From Nymphaea colorata (taxonomy: Eukaryota; Streptophyta; Magnoliopsida; Nymphaeales; Nymphaeaceae), in NCBI RefSeq assembly GCF_008831285.2, contig NC_045146.1, positions 4,846,972 to 4,910,971 on the forward strand: a DNA stretch of 64,000 nt, written 5' to 3'. Positions 46,637 through 57,805 of this stretch are shown piece by piece. The position numbers were made by a program, and so were the translations under genes. The notes under the pieces are model-generated. The model saw only the letters and a program-made list of their open reading frames with translations. It was not told the origin of the DNA and did not search any database. Positions within the stretch are counted from its first letter, which is position 1, and each line of letters begins with the position of its first letter.

Positions 46637-47680
46637 GCTGGGGTGAACGACGGGTGTCTGGATTATAAATTCTTTCAGGTATTTCAATATAACTTTCATA
46701 AATGTCTTCTAAAATCCAGTAATTTATTTTTTACTTCCCCCAGGTGTTCATTTGTTTTACTCGTTTTGTGCTCAAAGGAACAGGCCAGCCTCAGCGAGGT
46801 GGGTGTTTCACCAATTTTGTTAATTATATTGGTTCACTTGGTTCTGCCACTGCCTCAAAAGTGTGGGCCTAGGCACTAGCGGAGCCAAAAATTTTGGCTG
46901 GAGGGGCCACTCCTAAGTGTGCCCACACTTAGTTGCAAAAGTTTATTTATACACAAATAATATGCCTCTTAGTTGATGCAACGTTAGAAAAATGGTTTAC
47001 ATAAAAAATAAATTTTAGATCATGTAATTGTAATGTAAACATCAGGATTTAGATAATAATTTAAATCACCAATTGTCTGCAATTATCAGTTTTAAGACTT
47101 GAAAAAATTTACGTTTTGTTGTCAAACAACATAATCGAAAGCATCATTTCTACTAAGTAGGACCATGTTCACGTTTAAAATATTTCTTTGTGGCACATGC
47201 TAATATTCCAATAAGAACAAGATCATTTCAAACAAATAGATGCTTCTTAAGGCATTGTAATTTTCATGGCAAGAGTAACGACTTTTTTTTTTGCTCTTAG
47301 TTGTTGTCTTACATGACTTTTTTAGTTGTTTCAACCTCACTATCCTTGTTATGACTATTGAAAATGCACAAGTAACTGCAAAACTACTGATCGGTGTCCA
47401 TGAAATCTCATTATTTAAGAACAAGCCTATACGTGGATTAGCAGTTTATGAATAATATGCAATTCTTGATTATCTTATGATGCTGGGAGAATGCGAAAGT
47501 TTGAACCAATGGAACTTTGATGTCCCATATTTGCAACAGATAGCTATACAGTTCATTTTTAGAATAAAATTGTGACTTTATGCATTTGAATACCTCAAAA
47601 TTTATTTTTAGCAAAATTTTATGGCTATGTGCTTTACTCTTAACTTCCTAATATGGTTGAGTTTCAAGTATGCAGGAGAT
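46637..47680 (+). repeat. Decarboxylase intron 1, 3' part, unit C
   Basis: 46650-46860 matches about 29240-29420 (AATTTATTTTTTACTT...CAGGTGTTC, GCGAGGTG) and 47400-47680 matches about 31680-31930, ending in the same TATGCAG. It is the intron of the unit C pseudogene, with unrelated sequence in the middle, including a short TIR-like start at 46871 (CACTAGCGGAGCC). Confidence 0.65.
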
Positions 47681-48096
47681 TCTCAGTTTTGATTGTAAAA
47701 TCACACCGTTTCCGTGAATTCAGGAAGACAAAAGTAATGCACCTTTTGTTAGTGCATTGAAGGCATATGCAGAAAGGAATGCAGCTAGATTTACATTTCC
47801 AGGACATAATAGGGGAATGGCTGCACCACCTATGCTGGAACAACTCATTGGCAAGAAACCTTTCATCCATGACCTAGCCGAGATTAATAATTTCTTTTCT
47901 CCCGAGGGTCCGATCCTTGAGACACAGAAGAAAGCTGCAGAACTGTTTGGAGCAACAGAGACATGGTTTCTTGTTGGAGGAACATATGGAGTGGAAGTGT
48001 TGATCATGTTGACATGTTCCCTGGGGGGATAAGCTCATTCTTCACTAGATATATCAGCAATATCTGGCATGGTTTTATCTTGTGCTTTGCCCAAGC
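47681..48096 (+). pseudogene. Decarboxylase pseudogene 5' half, unit C
   Basis: Encodes the N-terminal part of the catalytic domain (SALKAYAERNAARFTFPGHNRGMAAP ... GATETWFLVGG), matching residues about 80-180 of the intact protein. Lesions include a 3 bp loss at GGTTCG (now GGTYG) and a stop after CSLGG near 48029 with the following region rearranged. At 48092-48096 the copia target duplication CAAGC begins. The gene resumes at 54130. Confidence 0.9.
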
Positions 48097-48563
48097 TATT
48101 GGGATTTCTCCCTTATGCATACACAAAACGATATGCCCTAAACAGGATCATGCTCATGCTAAATCATTGAATTAAACAAAATAAACTTAACTGTAGCGGA
48201 AGCGGACCTGAAACCATCTGAGGAACTGGATGGTAGATCGCGGTAGGATCTTCCAGGGTCTTTGCGGCGTGCTTGAGGTCTCTTTTAGATGGAGAAGAGA
48301 CATACCCTAGAAACCAACATTTCAGGCAACCATTGCACGACCTTAGGGACCACTACCATTTTATATTAAGGGCAATTACGGATTCCACCCATCAAAGAGT
48401 CCGTAATTGCGTACTGGTATCTATACATTTCAAAATTACCTCATACCATCTAAAATAACGTAATATCCCAAAATACAATCACTTAAGCGGATATTTACGT
48501 TAAGACAGCCATAATGTCTGAAATTCTTCATAGACATATGGTGGCCTATCAAATGATCTTACA
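48097..48563 (-). repeat. 3' LTR of the minus-strand copia element
   Basis: On the minus strand it starts TGTAAGATCATTTG directly after CCAAGTAGGAGAT, a standard copia polypurine tract, and ends ...AATCCCAATA where CA would be expected (one change). Length is 467 bp. Confidence 0.85.
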
Positions 48564-49090
48564 ATCTCCTACTTGGGCCAAATATGTCTTTATACATTCA
48601 CACATTACACAAAACCTTAGGAGCTCATAACTGCTATCTTATTAAACGTCATTTTCACTAATCTCGTCCATGATCATATCAACACAGAACCAAAGCAGCT
48701 TTCGCTATATTAAAATTAGCTAAACCTTCAATGATCACAAATGTTAACACAACCAATGACATAGATCTGATATGGATGTATAGCATGAGAATTACATGTA
48801 ATGTGATTACAACATGTCTATTCTCAACTGGTCCAACTTTAAAACCTTATGGAGATCAAAAAACACATAAATACAGAATGGAACCAAAGAACTTTAAACT
48901 TTATTCTGCAGAAAACTGAATATGTGTCCATACATAAGAGCAAACAAAATACAAACTCCCACTAAACCAGCACATCATCCAAAGGCAACACCCCCATACG
49001 AACAACATGTTCGTGAAAGACCTTAGGTGTTAAACCTTTGGTAAGCGGATCCACAATTATAGAGTCTGTCCCAATATGCTCTAACGACAC

Positions 49091-50520
49091 CTAACCATTC
49101 TGTATCCTCTCTTTAACAGCCAAAAACTTAATGTCGATGTGCTTCGACTTTAACAAACTGTGGCTATTATTAGAGTACATGACTGCTGAATTATTGTCAC
49201 ATAACAACCTTAGTGGTCTTTCTACACCACTCACAATGCGCAGCCCTGTGACAAAATTTCGCAACCACAAAGCATGATTGGATGCCTCATAACATGCTAT
49301 GCTACTGTCTTGGCACCCAGCAAAGTCAGAATCCGAGTGCCCAATGATCTCCAACTGGTCTGACTTCCTGTATGTGAGCATAAGATCTTTTGTTCTTTGT
49401 AAGTACCTCAAAACTCTTTTGGCTGCTTTATAATGATCCATACCAAGATTACTTAAATATCTGCCTAACATTCCAACGATAAATACAATATCCAGACGAG
49501 TACAAACCTGAGCATACATAAGGCTTCCCACAACAGACGAACAGGGAATCCTTTTCATTTTCTTAGATTCGATTTCCCTTTTAGGGCACTGTTTGAGACT
49601 AAACTTGTCTCCTTTTGCAACTAGAGTATCTCTTGGTTTACAATCCTTCATGCAATATCACGGAAGCACCTTATCAATGTAGGCCTCTTGTGATAATCCA
49701 AGAATACCCCGAGAAATGATCTCGAAATATTTGGATCTCCAATACAAAAGATGCACAACCAAGATCCTTCATGTCAAACTTTGTTGACAAAATTTCTTAG
49801 TTTCATGCAATATGCCCACATCATTACTTGCCAGCAATATATCATCGACATATAAAACCAGAAAGATAAATTTGTCCCATTAAACTTTTGGTATACACAT
49901 TCATCAAATATATTAGTATCGACGCTAAATGAAACTATAACTTGATGAAATTTGTAATACCACTGACGGGAAGCTTGCTTTAGCCCATAGATGGATTTCT
50001 TAAGTTTGCAAACCATTTTCTTTGCATCTCTTAAAACAAAGTTTTCTGGTTGCACCATATATATCGTATCATCAATGTCTCCATTTAGAAACGCTGTCTT
50101 TACATCCATCTGATACGACTCTAAGTCAAAATGAGCCACAAGTGTTAATACCACTGACGAGAAACTTGCTTTAGCCCATAGATGGATTTCTTAAGTTTGC
50201 AAACCATTTTCTTTGCATCTCCTAAAACAAAGTTTTGTAGTTGCACCATATATATCGTTTCATCAATGTCTCCATTTAGAAACGATGTCTTTATATCCAT
50301 CTGATACAACTCTAAGTCAAAATGAGCCACAAGTGCCATTACGGTCCTGAAAGGGTCTTTCGACAAAACTGGAGAGAAAGTCTTTGTATAATCAATGCAT
50401 TCCTTTTGAGTAAAGCCCTTTGCAACAAGACGTGCCTTCTACCTTTCGATGTTTCCTAATGAATCCCTCTTGGTTTTAAATATTCATTTACAACCAATGG
50501 GTTTCACACCTTCAGGCAAG
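49091..50520 (-). pseudogene. Copia RT and RNase H (broken), minus strand
   Basis: RT is readable as ARLVAKGFTQKE (near 50430), MDIKTSFLNGDIDETIYMVQ and KLKKSIYGLKQ. RNase H runs from about 49650 (MYAQVCTRLDIVF, SDSDFAGCQDS, LLCDNNSAVM, SKHIDIKFLAVKE) to 49091. A 191 bp tandem duplication (49955-50145 and 50146-50336) repeats the RT core from AHFDLE to SRQWY and shifts the frame. Further stops are present. Confidence 0.9.
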
Positions 50521-51960
50521 GGAACAATATCCCATACGTCATTGTCCATCATGGACTTTATCTCCTCATTCATGACATCTATCTACTTATGAGATTTAGA
50601 ACTCTTTATCGCTTGCTGGAAGTTGATAGGATCATCTTCCATTAAGCCCATATCAACATCATGTTCTTGAAGATAGACAAAATCATTTGAAATTGTATTT
50701 CTCCTCTCTCTAGTGGATCTCCTCAGTGGCACCTCTACTTGATTTTCTTGAGGTTGTTGAGTTTGTTCTTTAGTGGGGAAATTGACATCATTGCCTTATT
50801 CTGAATATGTTGATGAAACAATGGCAGGACTGAATACCTGATTATTGCTTACAATATCCGTATGAGTGGACTCAGGTCCCTCTTCAAAGACAATGCTTCT
50901 AACCTGATCACCTTCCCCAAACTCAATATCCTCAAAGAAATGGGCATTTCTCGTTTCAAAGAAAGACTTACTGGATGGATTATAAAACTTATAACATCTT
51001 AATGTTTGTTCATTTTTCCTTTATACATACAATGCAAACATTAAAGTCTACAAAATCAAGGTACTCAAGAATTTCATTTGACATAAGCCTTTTTATTCTC
51101 TTTTCAGAGATATGTCCTAAGCGCTTATGCCACAACATAGCAGAATTCTCATTGACTAATTTTCTTTTAGTACCACTAAACGTAACATGCAAGGTTTCAT
51201 GGTATGAAGCAACCGTATCAAGAAAATAAAGGTTATCGCTACCAGATAAAGAACCAGTGACTATCAAATTTGAGTGTAGAAACAACTTAAATTTACTTCA
51301 TCCAAATGAACAGTAATAACCAAATTTGTCTAAAGGACGGTACCACATAAGTTTTTGTCAAATTCAAATAACAACCAGTCTTTAACAACAACCGAAAATA
51401 TGCTATAGCTTCAACTTTCACCTTCTTGCCATCGCCTACATAGATGAATCTTTCAGCATCATTTGGCATTCGACAATTTAGGCAGCCTTACATAAAAACA
51501 CTTATGTGAGTAGTAGCACATGAATCTACCCACCAAGCGTTTCTGGGTACTGAAGTTAAATTAACCTCAAAACAAACCAAAGTGAGAAATGTACCATTCT
51601 TTTCATGTCATGCGTGAAACTTGGCACAATCCTTCTTCATATGACCTTCACCCTTACAAAAGAAGCAGCCTGATTGGCTTTTCTTATGCTTCTTCTGTTT
51701 CTTAATGGATGACTGGTCAACTGCAACTTCCTTTACACTTTTTCTTTTCTTACTTATAAAAATTGAATCATTTAACTCAAGAATAGTACTCAAATTTACA
51801 GATATCATTGAAGCAGAACTCACTGTACAAAGAACAAACCAAAGCATACTCACAATCAATACATGTACAAAGATAAAACAACAAATATAAATGAATTTAA
51901 ACACAATGGCCCAAAGCTCATCACAAGGTACCGGTGCAACGTTAATATCCAAACTTTGGA
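50521..51960 (-). pseudogene. Copia gag knuckle, pre-integrase and pol linker, minus strand
   Basis: A CCHC knuckle (CFFCKGEGHMKKDC) lies at about 51625-51670. The pre-integrase HHCC region is at 51010-51285 (WHKRLGHISEKR, CIVCIKEK). It then passes directly into FYNPSSKSFFETRNAHFFED (near 50990), which normally follows the integrase core, so the catalytic D,D,E part is deleted. The protease region near 51480-51540 retains only fragments. Confidence 0.8.
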
Positions 51961-52479
51961 TTGAAATATTAACTTCAAGTGGTATTCTTGGTCAACAATG
52001 AATATAAATAATTAACCCTCTCAAACAACGAGCCTATCTTTGGATTGACTCGCTATTCACATGGAAACCTGAAAAATTATCACATATTCATTGCCCTGTA
52101 TACTTAAACCTGACCAAGCAACAGTCCTCCTTTGGGTTGATCATTGTCTGCATGGATTAAGTATATTATTATCCAATGTTCAAAACAGACAAATTCCTAC
52201 AACAGAGGTCACTTTGGCGACATAAAGTACAAACTTACTCATTTCAAACAACAGACATGGCCAAAGATCAAATTCATAATCCAAACATTCATCTAAAGTA
52301 CACCCATAAATTAACAACATGCAAAACATGATGCATAAACCAAATTCACATACAAGTTTCCCTACATTAAATCCAAAACCAAATGGTTCAATGATGCGAC
52401 ACATACAAAATTGCCTTACATTGAATCCAAAACCAAATGATTCAATGATATGGGCCCAAAAGAGTCCAAAATTTTATAA
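51961..52479 (-). other. Copia leader/gag 5' region, unrecognised
   Basis: No gag N-terminal signature can be read. A 55 bp direct repeat (TTGAATCCAAAACCAAATG words, about 52363-52450) is present. Probably decayed gag or leader of the surrounding element. Confidence 0.35.
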
Positions 52480-53000
52480 ACCGGTACCAAAATAACGCTT
52501 AAGTGGGTCCAGAACCACTGAATCGGCTTCAAATGGCCCGTATCGTTCTTAAACCACAACTAAAACACCCAGATAGCCCTAAATAGGCCTGAACCGGTTT
52601 AGAAATTGGACGAACCGGTCAAAAAATAGACCGTATCGGTTCCAAAACCCACTGAACCGGTTAAAAAATGGCTAAAATCAGTTAAAAAAACTAAATAAAC
52701 CGGTCTGAAAAGCCCTGAACCGGTTTGAAAATCAACGGAATCGGTTTTGAAAGGCCTGAATCGGTTTCGAAAGGTCCGAACCAGTACTGAATCGGGTTAA
52801 ATCGGTTTGAAAAAAACTGAACCGGTCTGAAAATGGTCTGAATCGGTTCCAAAAGATACGAATCGGTCCCCAAAAAGTCTGAACCGGTCCCAAAAGCCCG
52901 AACCGGTTCTGAATCGAACTGAATCGGTTCTAAACTTAATGAACCAGTTTAAAAAACTAAATGAACCGGTTCTGTTTTAAAATTAAGCCGCATGGATACG
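52480..53000. repeat. CCGGTTT-type degenerate tandem array
   Basis: About 520 bp in which (G)AACCGGT(T/C)(T/C)(G/A)AAAA and AATCGGTT variants recur every 15-35 bp. It lies between the gag and the 5' LTR of the minus-strand copia element. No coding content. Confidence 0.85.
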
Positions 53001-53880
53001 GGTCGAGTCCTGTCGGACCTGACCCGGGCGAAAAATTAAACGCAGGGGCTCGGGCGCAAGGCGATAATTTTTTTTTTTTTTTAAAGCTGATGGATCCGGA
53101 TTGGGTCTGTCAAGACCCGACCCAGTCTGACCTGCTCACTCGACCGCGCGGGCGGTCGCGGGCATCGTCTCCACCGCTCGCCTGCCGAACGGCAAGCGTG
53201 TCGTGGTGATCCTCCGACAGGCCACCCAACTGCATGGGTGGCCGCCGGCGGGTGGCGCCAAGACGGCCGGCCGTCGCCAGCCGAAAACCGGCTAGAAACG
53301 GCCAGTTTTCTCCTTCTGATTTCTGCCCTTATTTTCTGAATGACAGCTGAAAAAACCGGTGGCAAAGAAAGCCACCGGCGTGCCACCCAACGGCGTGGGT
53401 GACTGTCGGTGGGTCGCCCAGGATGGGGAGGTACGGCCGTCGCCTGCCTGACGGCCGGAATCCGGCATTCCCTTTCCCATTCCCCATTATGCCCCTTTTC
53501 TCTTATGTGGCTGCGATGGAAGATGAGAGGTCATCGGCAGGCTGTGGGTGGGTGCCGGCGGGTGCTGCCAGGGCCGTCCGGCGACAGCGAACCCACCGGT
53601 GGTCTCCCATCCCAGCGTCACCCTTCAACGGAAGGCCAACACCTTCCCCTCTCCCTGTTCTTCTGTCTCTCGCTGCAACGGAAGCCCAATGGCTTCCATC
53701 GCCCACAACAGAGGTCCGATGGCCGGTGGTCGCATAGTTCCTTCCGACGACAGCGACCTCGCCGGCTGTCGCCCCTCCCTTTGCCTCTATCTGCTGCCGA
53801 CGGCTTCCATCGCCCACTCCTTCGGTCGCCTCCTGTCCCCATCCCTCATTCTGTGGCTTCAATGGAAGCCCAACAGCTTC
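53001..53880. other. GC-rich block inside the copia leader
   Basis: Strikingly GC-rich compared with surroundings and open in several overlapping frames on both strands (for example 53409-53945 plus, 53503-53964 minus), which is expected of GC-rich DNA. A roughly 20 bp motif built on GGCTTCCATCGCCCA / CAATGGAAGCCCAACAG recurs near 53636, 53680, 53800 and 53860. It replaces the expected primer-binding site next to the 5' LTR. No protein family was recognised; it may be captured host DNA. Confidence 0.5.
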
Positions 53881-54129
53881 TCCCTCATGCATACACAAAA
53901 CGATATGCCCTAAACATATCACGGACCACTGCCATTTTATATTAAGGGCGATTACGGATTCCACCCATCAAAGAGTCCGTAATTTCGTACTGGTATCTAT
54001 ACATATGAAAATTATCCAATACCATCTAAAATGACGTAATATCTCAAAATGCAATCACTTAAGCAGATATTTACGTTAAGACATACATAATGTCTGAAAT
54101 TCCTCATAGACATATGCCGGCCCACCAAA
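53881..54129 (-). repeat. 5' LTR of the minus-strand copia element, internally deleted
   Basis: Aligned with 48097-48563: both ends match (GCATACACAAAACGATATGCC; GGACCACT-CCATTTTATATTAAGG to GATCTTACA), but about 200 bp present at 48135-48340 are missing here. Several substitutions separate the LTRs, suggesting an older insertion than the element at 6208. Confidence 0.85.
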
Positions 54130-55170
54130 TGATCTTACACAAGCATCATTCCTGAGTACAATTCCCCATGTGCAATTGCCGATCGGATCAAACTGCATCA
54201 GGTCGCAAAGGTGGTTAATGAAGTGAATAAGGCAAAGAAGCAGCCACAGTTTTGATCACCTCACTCACCTACCCATTGATCCGTCTCATGAGCTAGATTC
54301 CGGTGATCATTGATAAATCTCGTGGTGCTCATTTCAAGTTTGACTACCGACTTCTGAGCACTACACTAGAGCAAGAAGCATACCTTGTGGTCCAATCCAC
54401 CAACAAGGTTCTGTGCTCGCTTTCACAGCCTCAATGTTGCATTTATCAGGTAGCATGGTAGAAAAGGGAGAGAATATCCTGATTTCTGCAGGTCCTTCAA
54501 GGCACCAGCCCAGTTACCTGCTCCTTGACTATCTAGATGCTACAAGAGCACAGCTGAGTAAGAACCCATGTACCATTTTCCATACACCAATCCATTTGGC
54601 TCACCAATTGGCAGATGAAGTTAAAACATTGATATCCAATGCATCAGTGTTGGATTCAGCTGATTTTGAAGGCATGCCCAAGAAGGATGCATCCTATGTG
54701 ACAACTGATACATGGAAACTAAATGTCCCTGGATAAGACATGTATAAGATCCTATGCAAGGATCATCATCCCGGATTTGCAATCACAGAAATCATTAACA
54801 TCTGCAGTCAGCTTAGGCACATGCAGAGAGCATGTTCGAAGGGTTGTGCATGACATAAAGGATATGGCCGCTATGCATGGATTAGACAGCTCAGGCTGAG
54901 CCATCAACCATTACGAGTGTGCACCTTTTGGAGAGATTAGCACAAAAACTTAGTCCAAGGGTGGCCTTCTTTTCAAACAAAGGGAATAATGTTGAGGAAA
55001 GCCTTGGTGAGATATGTGGGGAGCTTATATGCACCTTCCCTCCTGCCATCCCAGGAGCGGTTATAACTCAAAGTGCTCTCTCTTGTCTTCTAAATGCAAG
55101 AGATGGAGGTGCTATGATTAGTGGAGCCACTGACTCTCATCTGCATTCTATAGTAGTTTGTGATGTCTGA
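54130..55170 (+). pseudogene. Decarboxylase pseudogene 3' half, unit C
   Basis: Continues the gene from IIPEYNSP to the terminus DSHLHSIVVCDV. The PLP-lysine region near 54400 reads as a Thr-Asn-Lys remnant in a broken frame. Multiple stops occur in 54240-54480, and a stop follows NVPG near 54734. The 12 bp VLIPGE deletion is shared with unit A, whereas the tandem GGAMISGAG duplication of unit A is absent. Confidence 0.9.
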
Positions 55171-55589
55171 AGTTTCAGGTCGACTTGGTGAAACTTTTAG
55201 GTCACAATTTTTTTATTTTATTCATAACAAACTTGTAGATCTTTGTTGCACTGCTCATGGGGCACCAACCATAGAACTTGTGATCTCAGGATTGCAGATT
55301 CAGTTACCCATCTGTATGATAGTTGACTCAGTTATATGAAACATTACGTGACCTGATGTTGATTTCTGATTCTAGTGGTCTTTTACGTTTACAAGACCAC
55401 TGACCAAGTAAAATTATCACGATTTGATATTTGTATCACATATATTGGAAACAAGCAACATGGGTAAAACCATTCCTGCTATAGCAATCAAAGTACGATC
55501 TTGCTTACAGAAAAATCATGCTCTGACAAACTGAAGAAACTCATATCTAGTTCCACTAGTATCCTCCACGTCATTTGCTATGGTATTAA
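55171..55589. other. Former 3' flank of decarboxylase pseudogene (unit C)
   Basis: Matches 20595-20989 with scattered substitutions. No coding content. Confidence 0.6.
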
Positions 55590-55987
55590 ATGAAAAAGAA
55601 GGATCTTTCTTTGAGAGCAGTTGTGGATTGAGACAAAGGGATCCAATGTCCCCATATCTTTTCATTCTCGTTATTGAAGTTTTTGTCAGGAGTCTCCACT
55701 GAGAGAAAAATATGAAGCATATCAAATTGCCAAAATCTTTAAGTACTATGGTAAATTCTCCTGGAATGGTTTATGCACATGATATCATGCTTTTCTGCAA
55801 TGCTGACATGTCATCTGTAATATATATAAGAGATGTGCTAAGTGAATTTGTTGAGAAATCAGGCCTATGGGTTAATCTTACAAAGTCACAGGTTATTCCT
55901 TTCCATGTTCCTTATGATATTTGTAACTCTATTGTGGATCTGGGTGGGCCTGTTCAACTTCGTAATTTGCAAAAGAAATTGATATAG
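55590..55987 (+). pseudogene. LINE reverse transcriptase fragment, unit C
   Basis: Same fragment as at 20990-21417 (GLRQRDPMSPYLF then DIMLFCNAD, SGLWVNLTKSQV). The catalytic YVDD of unit A reads YAHD here. Stops as in unit A. Confidence 0.7.
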
Positions 55988-55992
55988 ATGCC

Positions 55993-56849
55993 CTAAGGGG
56001 CGTTTGATGGCTTGAAATTCAAGGAATGTTAGAATCAAAATTTCTAATTTTTTTATCAAATATGAATGATTGAAATGAACACTGAATCTTTGTTTCAGAA
56101 TGAATCTTCGATTCCAAAATCAAAATTTTTGAATCAAAATTCGACCACAAGGGTTGGATACTGAATCCAGACTCAAAATTTCCCTGTCAAAGTGCCGGAA
56201 AACAAAGTTTCAGGCTATCAAAAAAAGAAACAAAACCGAATTGGATTGAAAAACTTTGCATTCAAGTTTCAGTTTGAGACGGGGAATCAAAATTCTGGAC
56301 CACCGAACACACCTTAAAACAATAGAAACGTTATGTTTTTTCAGATTTTGTTTTGGAAAGATATTGGTAAATCCCATATCGGTCCTTATTTCTACAAAAT
56401 AGAAAAATATATTTAAAAAGTCGTGCAAAATAAAACATAAAATTAAGCATAACAAAAAGAAAAGTAGGCCTCAAAGTGAAAATTTGATCCTTAAGTTTAA
56501 TATGCAATCCCGCAAACTCCTTTTAGGCAGTAGCAAAATTAAGTGATCAACCTATTAACGGAAGGGGAGATGTGCACTGCATCATGACCAATTAAACTGA
56601 AAGAGCACCTAGAACAATTTAATAATAAAAAAATAAATGGCTCTTATAACATCAAAATCTTAATAGTAGAAAAGATCGAATTTTTTACCAAAATAACTAT
56701 GAACTAAAATATGATTTATATAAAATTAGTATTTATAAAGAATTAAGAGGTTCATATTTTGTTTAAAACACTTTTTGATAGAAATTTAAGAGGGCTGAGT
56801 TTTATCCCTTACCCAAGTCGTCTGATATTTATCAATTACTTTATCTTTA

Positions 56850-56906
<57 letters not shown>

Positions 56907-56970
56907 GGTCTGATATTTATCAGTTACTTTATCTTTCTCTCCCTCTCTCTCTATATATATATATATCAAC
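55993..56970 (-). repeat. Inverted decarboxylase intron 1 segment, unit C
   Basis: Reverse complement of part of the intron at 28.5-29.9 kb, including a TIR-element copy (55996-56316) and CT/TA microsatellites at 56846-56906 and 56940-56966, the latter pair a local duplication absent in unit A. Confidence 0.75.
55996..56316. mobile_element. TIR element (GGGCGTTTGATGG family), copy in unit C
   Basis: Orthologous with the copy at 21418-21738. Left end GGGGCGTTTGATGGC is better preserved here than in unit A; right end GGACCACCGAACACACC. Confidence 0.6.
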
Positions 56971-57237
56971 TGACTTTTTCTTAATAATAATTTAACTTGG
57001 TCAATTTCCATTCAACTGTTCACTTAGTAGGTATAATTGTGAAACATGGATAATCATATATATAGAAGTTTGAAAAAACCAAGCACCTAAGTTAGGGATA
57101 AAAACCACACCTTTTCAATTTTATTTTTATAATATTTTTTTTGGCAATCTAACCTTGTTGAATCAAAAAGTTGTTCATTTGTTAGACTTTAATGGGATTT
57201 GTAGAGTAGAGAAAAACGCACTTCCACATCTTCTTAA

Positions 57238-57316
57238 TCTGAAATAAAATGGCTGAGGAGAGGTAAGGTTTCTTTTGGAGGGTACTCCTGGGAATGGATC
57301 CAATGGAGACGGGATG
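57238..57316. other. Junction segment before tRNA-like sequence
   Basis: This short segment has no counterpart in unit A. It may be part of the plastid-derived insert. No coding content. Confidence 0.35.
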
Positions 57317-57390
57317 GGGTCTGTAGCTCAGTGGATTAGAGCACATAGCTATGAACCATGGTGTCCGGGGTTAGAATTCTTACTTCACTG
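57317..57390 (+). pseudogene. Decayed plastid-type tRNA-Arg(ACG) copy
   Basis: GGGTCTGTAGCTCAGTGGAT and GAGCACATAGCTATGAACCA track the plastid trnR-ACG D-arm and anticodon arm. The anticodon position reads ATG instead of ACG. The T-arm (GGGGTTAGAATTC) has lost the consensus GGTTCGAATCC, and the acceptor stem no longer pairs well, so no functional tRNA is expected. A tRNA-derived SINE head is an alternative, but the similarity through the anticodon arm favours nuclear-integrated plastid DNA. Confidence 0.55.
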
Positions 57391-57586
57391 AGGTATTGAC
57401 AGTAATCCTCAAATATCGCAGTCCCCCATGGCATATGATAATAAAAAAATGAAAATTTATCATTAAAACAACTTCAATCAATAAATATATTAAGATGTTG
57501 ACATTGTATTTAAGATAATTTTTGAACAAAAAAAAATCAATGGTTCTCGTTTTTTATTCCTGACCGAGGTGTCTGGATTTTACTTA

Positions 57587-57588
57587 TA

Positions 57589-57647
<59 letters not shown>
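57587..57647. repeat. (TA)n(GA)n microsatellite
   Basis: Mirror image of the CT repeat that follows the decarboxylase exon 1 donor at 28336, here on the opposite strand. Confidence 0.9.
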
Positions 57648-57659
57648 CAACTAGCAAAC

Positions 57660-57805
57660 CTTTGGAGAGCTGGGGCATTTGTGGTACAACAATTTTTGCA
57701 GCTTGATTTGGTTGAGAACGGCTGCCGCGAAGGGGAGTGTTGAGAGACACCGGAAGATTGACGGTTTCTTCTTGGAGGTGGTGGCGCGAGGTAGAGAAGA
57801 GCCAT
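57660..57805 (-). pseudogene. Inverted copy of decarboxylase exon 1 (transit peptide)
   Basis: The minus strand from ATG 57803-57805 encodes MALLYLAPPPPRRNRQSSG ... KSSCK..CTTNAPALQ and ends at AAAG|GTTTGC, the same donor as the intact gene. At 146 nt it is 27 nt shorter than the intact exon (173 nt) but keeps phase 2. Upstream (57806-57850) matches the flank before 28144 (TTGATTATCACAAGC). The transit peptide stays open, yet no exon 2 lies downstream in this orientation; only intron, then the LINE fragment and the oppositely oriented decarboxylase. Confidence 0.85.

Larger units (their letters stand above)
48097..54129 (-). mobile_element. Copia retrotransposon inserted in decarboxylase pseudogene
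   Basis: A minus-strand element bounded by LTR sequence on both sides and a 5 bp target duplication CAAGC (48092-48096 and 54130-54134). The flanking decarboxylase reads across the join (ALPK... / IIPEYN). Minus-strand order is 5' LTR (to about 53.88 kb), atypical leader (52.48-53.88 kb), gag knuckle, pre-integrase, RT, RNase H, polypurine tract, 3' LTR. The integrase core is missing and all frames are broken, so it is nonautonomous. No TGGTATCAGAGC primer site is found next to the 5' LTR. Confidence 0.88.

Noticed and set aside
53409-53964. Overlapping long frames on both strands in the GC-rich block
   Set aside because: GC-rich DNA is poor in stop codons, so frames open by chance on both strands. 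No domain is recognisable.
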